Origin: Clostridium sp. CAG:253
GTDB lineage: Bacteria > Bacillota > Clostridia > Lachnospirales > Lachnospiraceae
Direction: 5' to 3'
NCBI GenBank assembly: GCA_000436755.1
Contig: FR887314.1
Location: forward strand, 106,640 to 148,902
DNA length: 42,263 bases
The translations under genes and the position numbers were made by a program. The notes beneath the pieces were generated by a model. That model worked only from the letters and a program-made list of their open reading frames with translations, ran no database searches and was not told the origin of the DNA. How positions within the stretch are numbered: position 1 is the stretch's first letter; each line of letters begins with the position of its first letter. This document shows positions 42,098-42,263 of this stretch, in pieces.

Positions 42098-42263
42098 ATG
42101 TACTATCCTGTATCAGCGCATCTGATAGAATTTTTAATCCTGTCGGTACTGCAAAAAGAAGATTCTTACGGGTACGAGATAAGCCGCACAGTTAAACTTG
42201 TGGCGGATATAAAAGAGTCAACGCTTTATCCGATTTTGAAAAAACTTGAGAAAAACGGTTTTA
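42098..42263 (+). CDS. PadR-family transcriptional regulator, 3'-truncated by window
   Basis: The visible 55 residues form the winged-helix start of a PadR-like repressor: MYYPVSAHLIEFLILSVL, then KEDSYGYEISRTV and ESTLYPILKKLEKNGF, the usual GYEI and TLYPxLxxLE signature. AAGGGAGTGGAAAG leads into the ATG at 42098. PadR proteins often control an adjacent multidrug ABC transporter or membrane gene; the likely targets are beyond the window edge, or the upstream efflux operon. A palindrome over its promoter suggests autoregulation. Confidence 0.92.
   Translation, partial: MYYPVSAHLIEFLILSVLQKEDSYGYEISRTVKLVADIKESTLYPILKKLEKNGF

Overview
The window reads as chromosomal DNA of a low-GC anaerobic Firmicute, most likely a Lachnospiraceae member. 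The support is AT-rich coding with strong AGGAGG-type ribosome binding sites, an FprA-type flavodiiron protein, a DUF5721-like protein, an MdlAB-like ABC pair, a BspA-type LRR protein, a FeoB-associated Cys-rich peptide, and a monoderm-style MacAB-like operon. No tRNA, rRNA, CRISPR array, complete insertion sequence or prophage was seen. Family assignments come from motif recognition alone; no database was searched.

Layout. 1-1782: 3' part of a GlgX/isoamylase-like GH13 protein whose catalytic residues are all replaced. 1967-2353: small Cys-rich protein and a run of inverted repeats. 2387-7483: DUF5721-like protein, a heterodimeric ABC exporter and purine nucleoside phosphorylase. 7638-11908: L,D-transpeptidase, cytidylate-kinase-like protein and flavodiiron protein. 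12112-15979: a three-gene set made of an LRR/ankyrin-like protein, a DUF2201-type VWA protein and a MoxR-like AAA+ ATPase. 16095-18562 (minus): ABC-F protein and a DtxR-family regulator, the latter divergent from a FeoB-associated peptide. 18978-19872: metF broken by a 22-bp tandem duplication. 20035-25040: chemotaxis receptor, Na/Pi cotransporter-PhoU protein and RlmI-like methyltransferase. 25079-33343: sbcD, sbcC, a zf-HC2 membrane protein, polA and coaE. 33388-33993 (minus): SpoIIM-like membrane protein. 34240-41774: a MacAB-like efflux operon with two adaptors, a permease, a lipoprotein broken by a 19-bp tandem duplication, an ATPase, a 35-residue membrane peptide and a short SBP5-like protein. 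42098-end: start of a PadR regulator behind a long AT-rich palindrome.

How the genes work together. The clearest functional units are the ABC exporter pair, the MoxR-VWA-LRR module (probably an AAA+ remodelling machine with an adaptor), SbcCD with PolA (DNA repair), and the MacAB-like operon (tripartite-style export in what looks like a monoderm). The DtxR-FeoB-associated intergenic region carries two good divergent promoters and a candidate operator.

Most notable: (1) two genes in one 42-kb window are each put out of frame by a short direct tandem duplication (22 and 19 bp, both +1 mod 3), so loss of one copy would restore each frame exactly; (2) a GH13 protein with all four conserved catalytic regions degenerate; (3) the MoxR/DUF2201/LRR module with a lost HExxH glutamate; (4) a family of short repeats containing ATTTTGCCC placed just after stop codons; (5) low-complexity Gly/Ser/Met/Pro/Asn inserts in consecutive exported proteins of the efflux operon.
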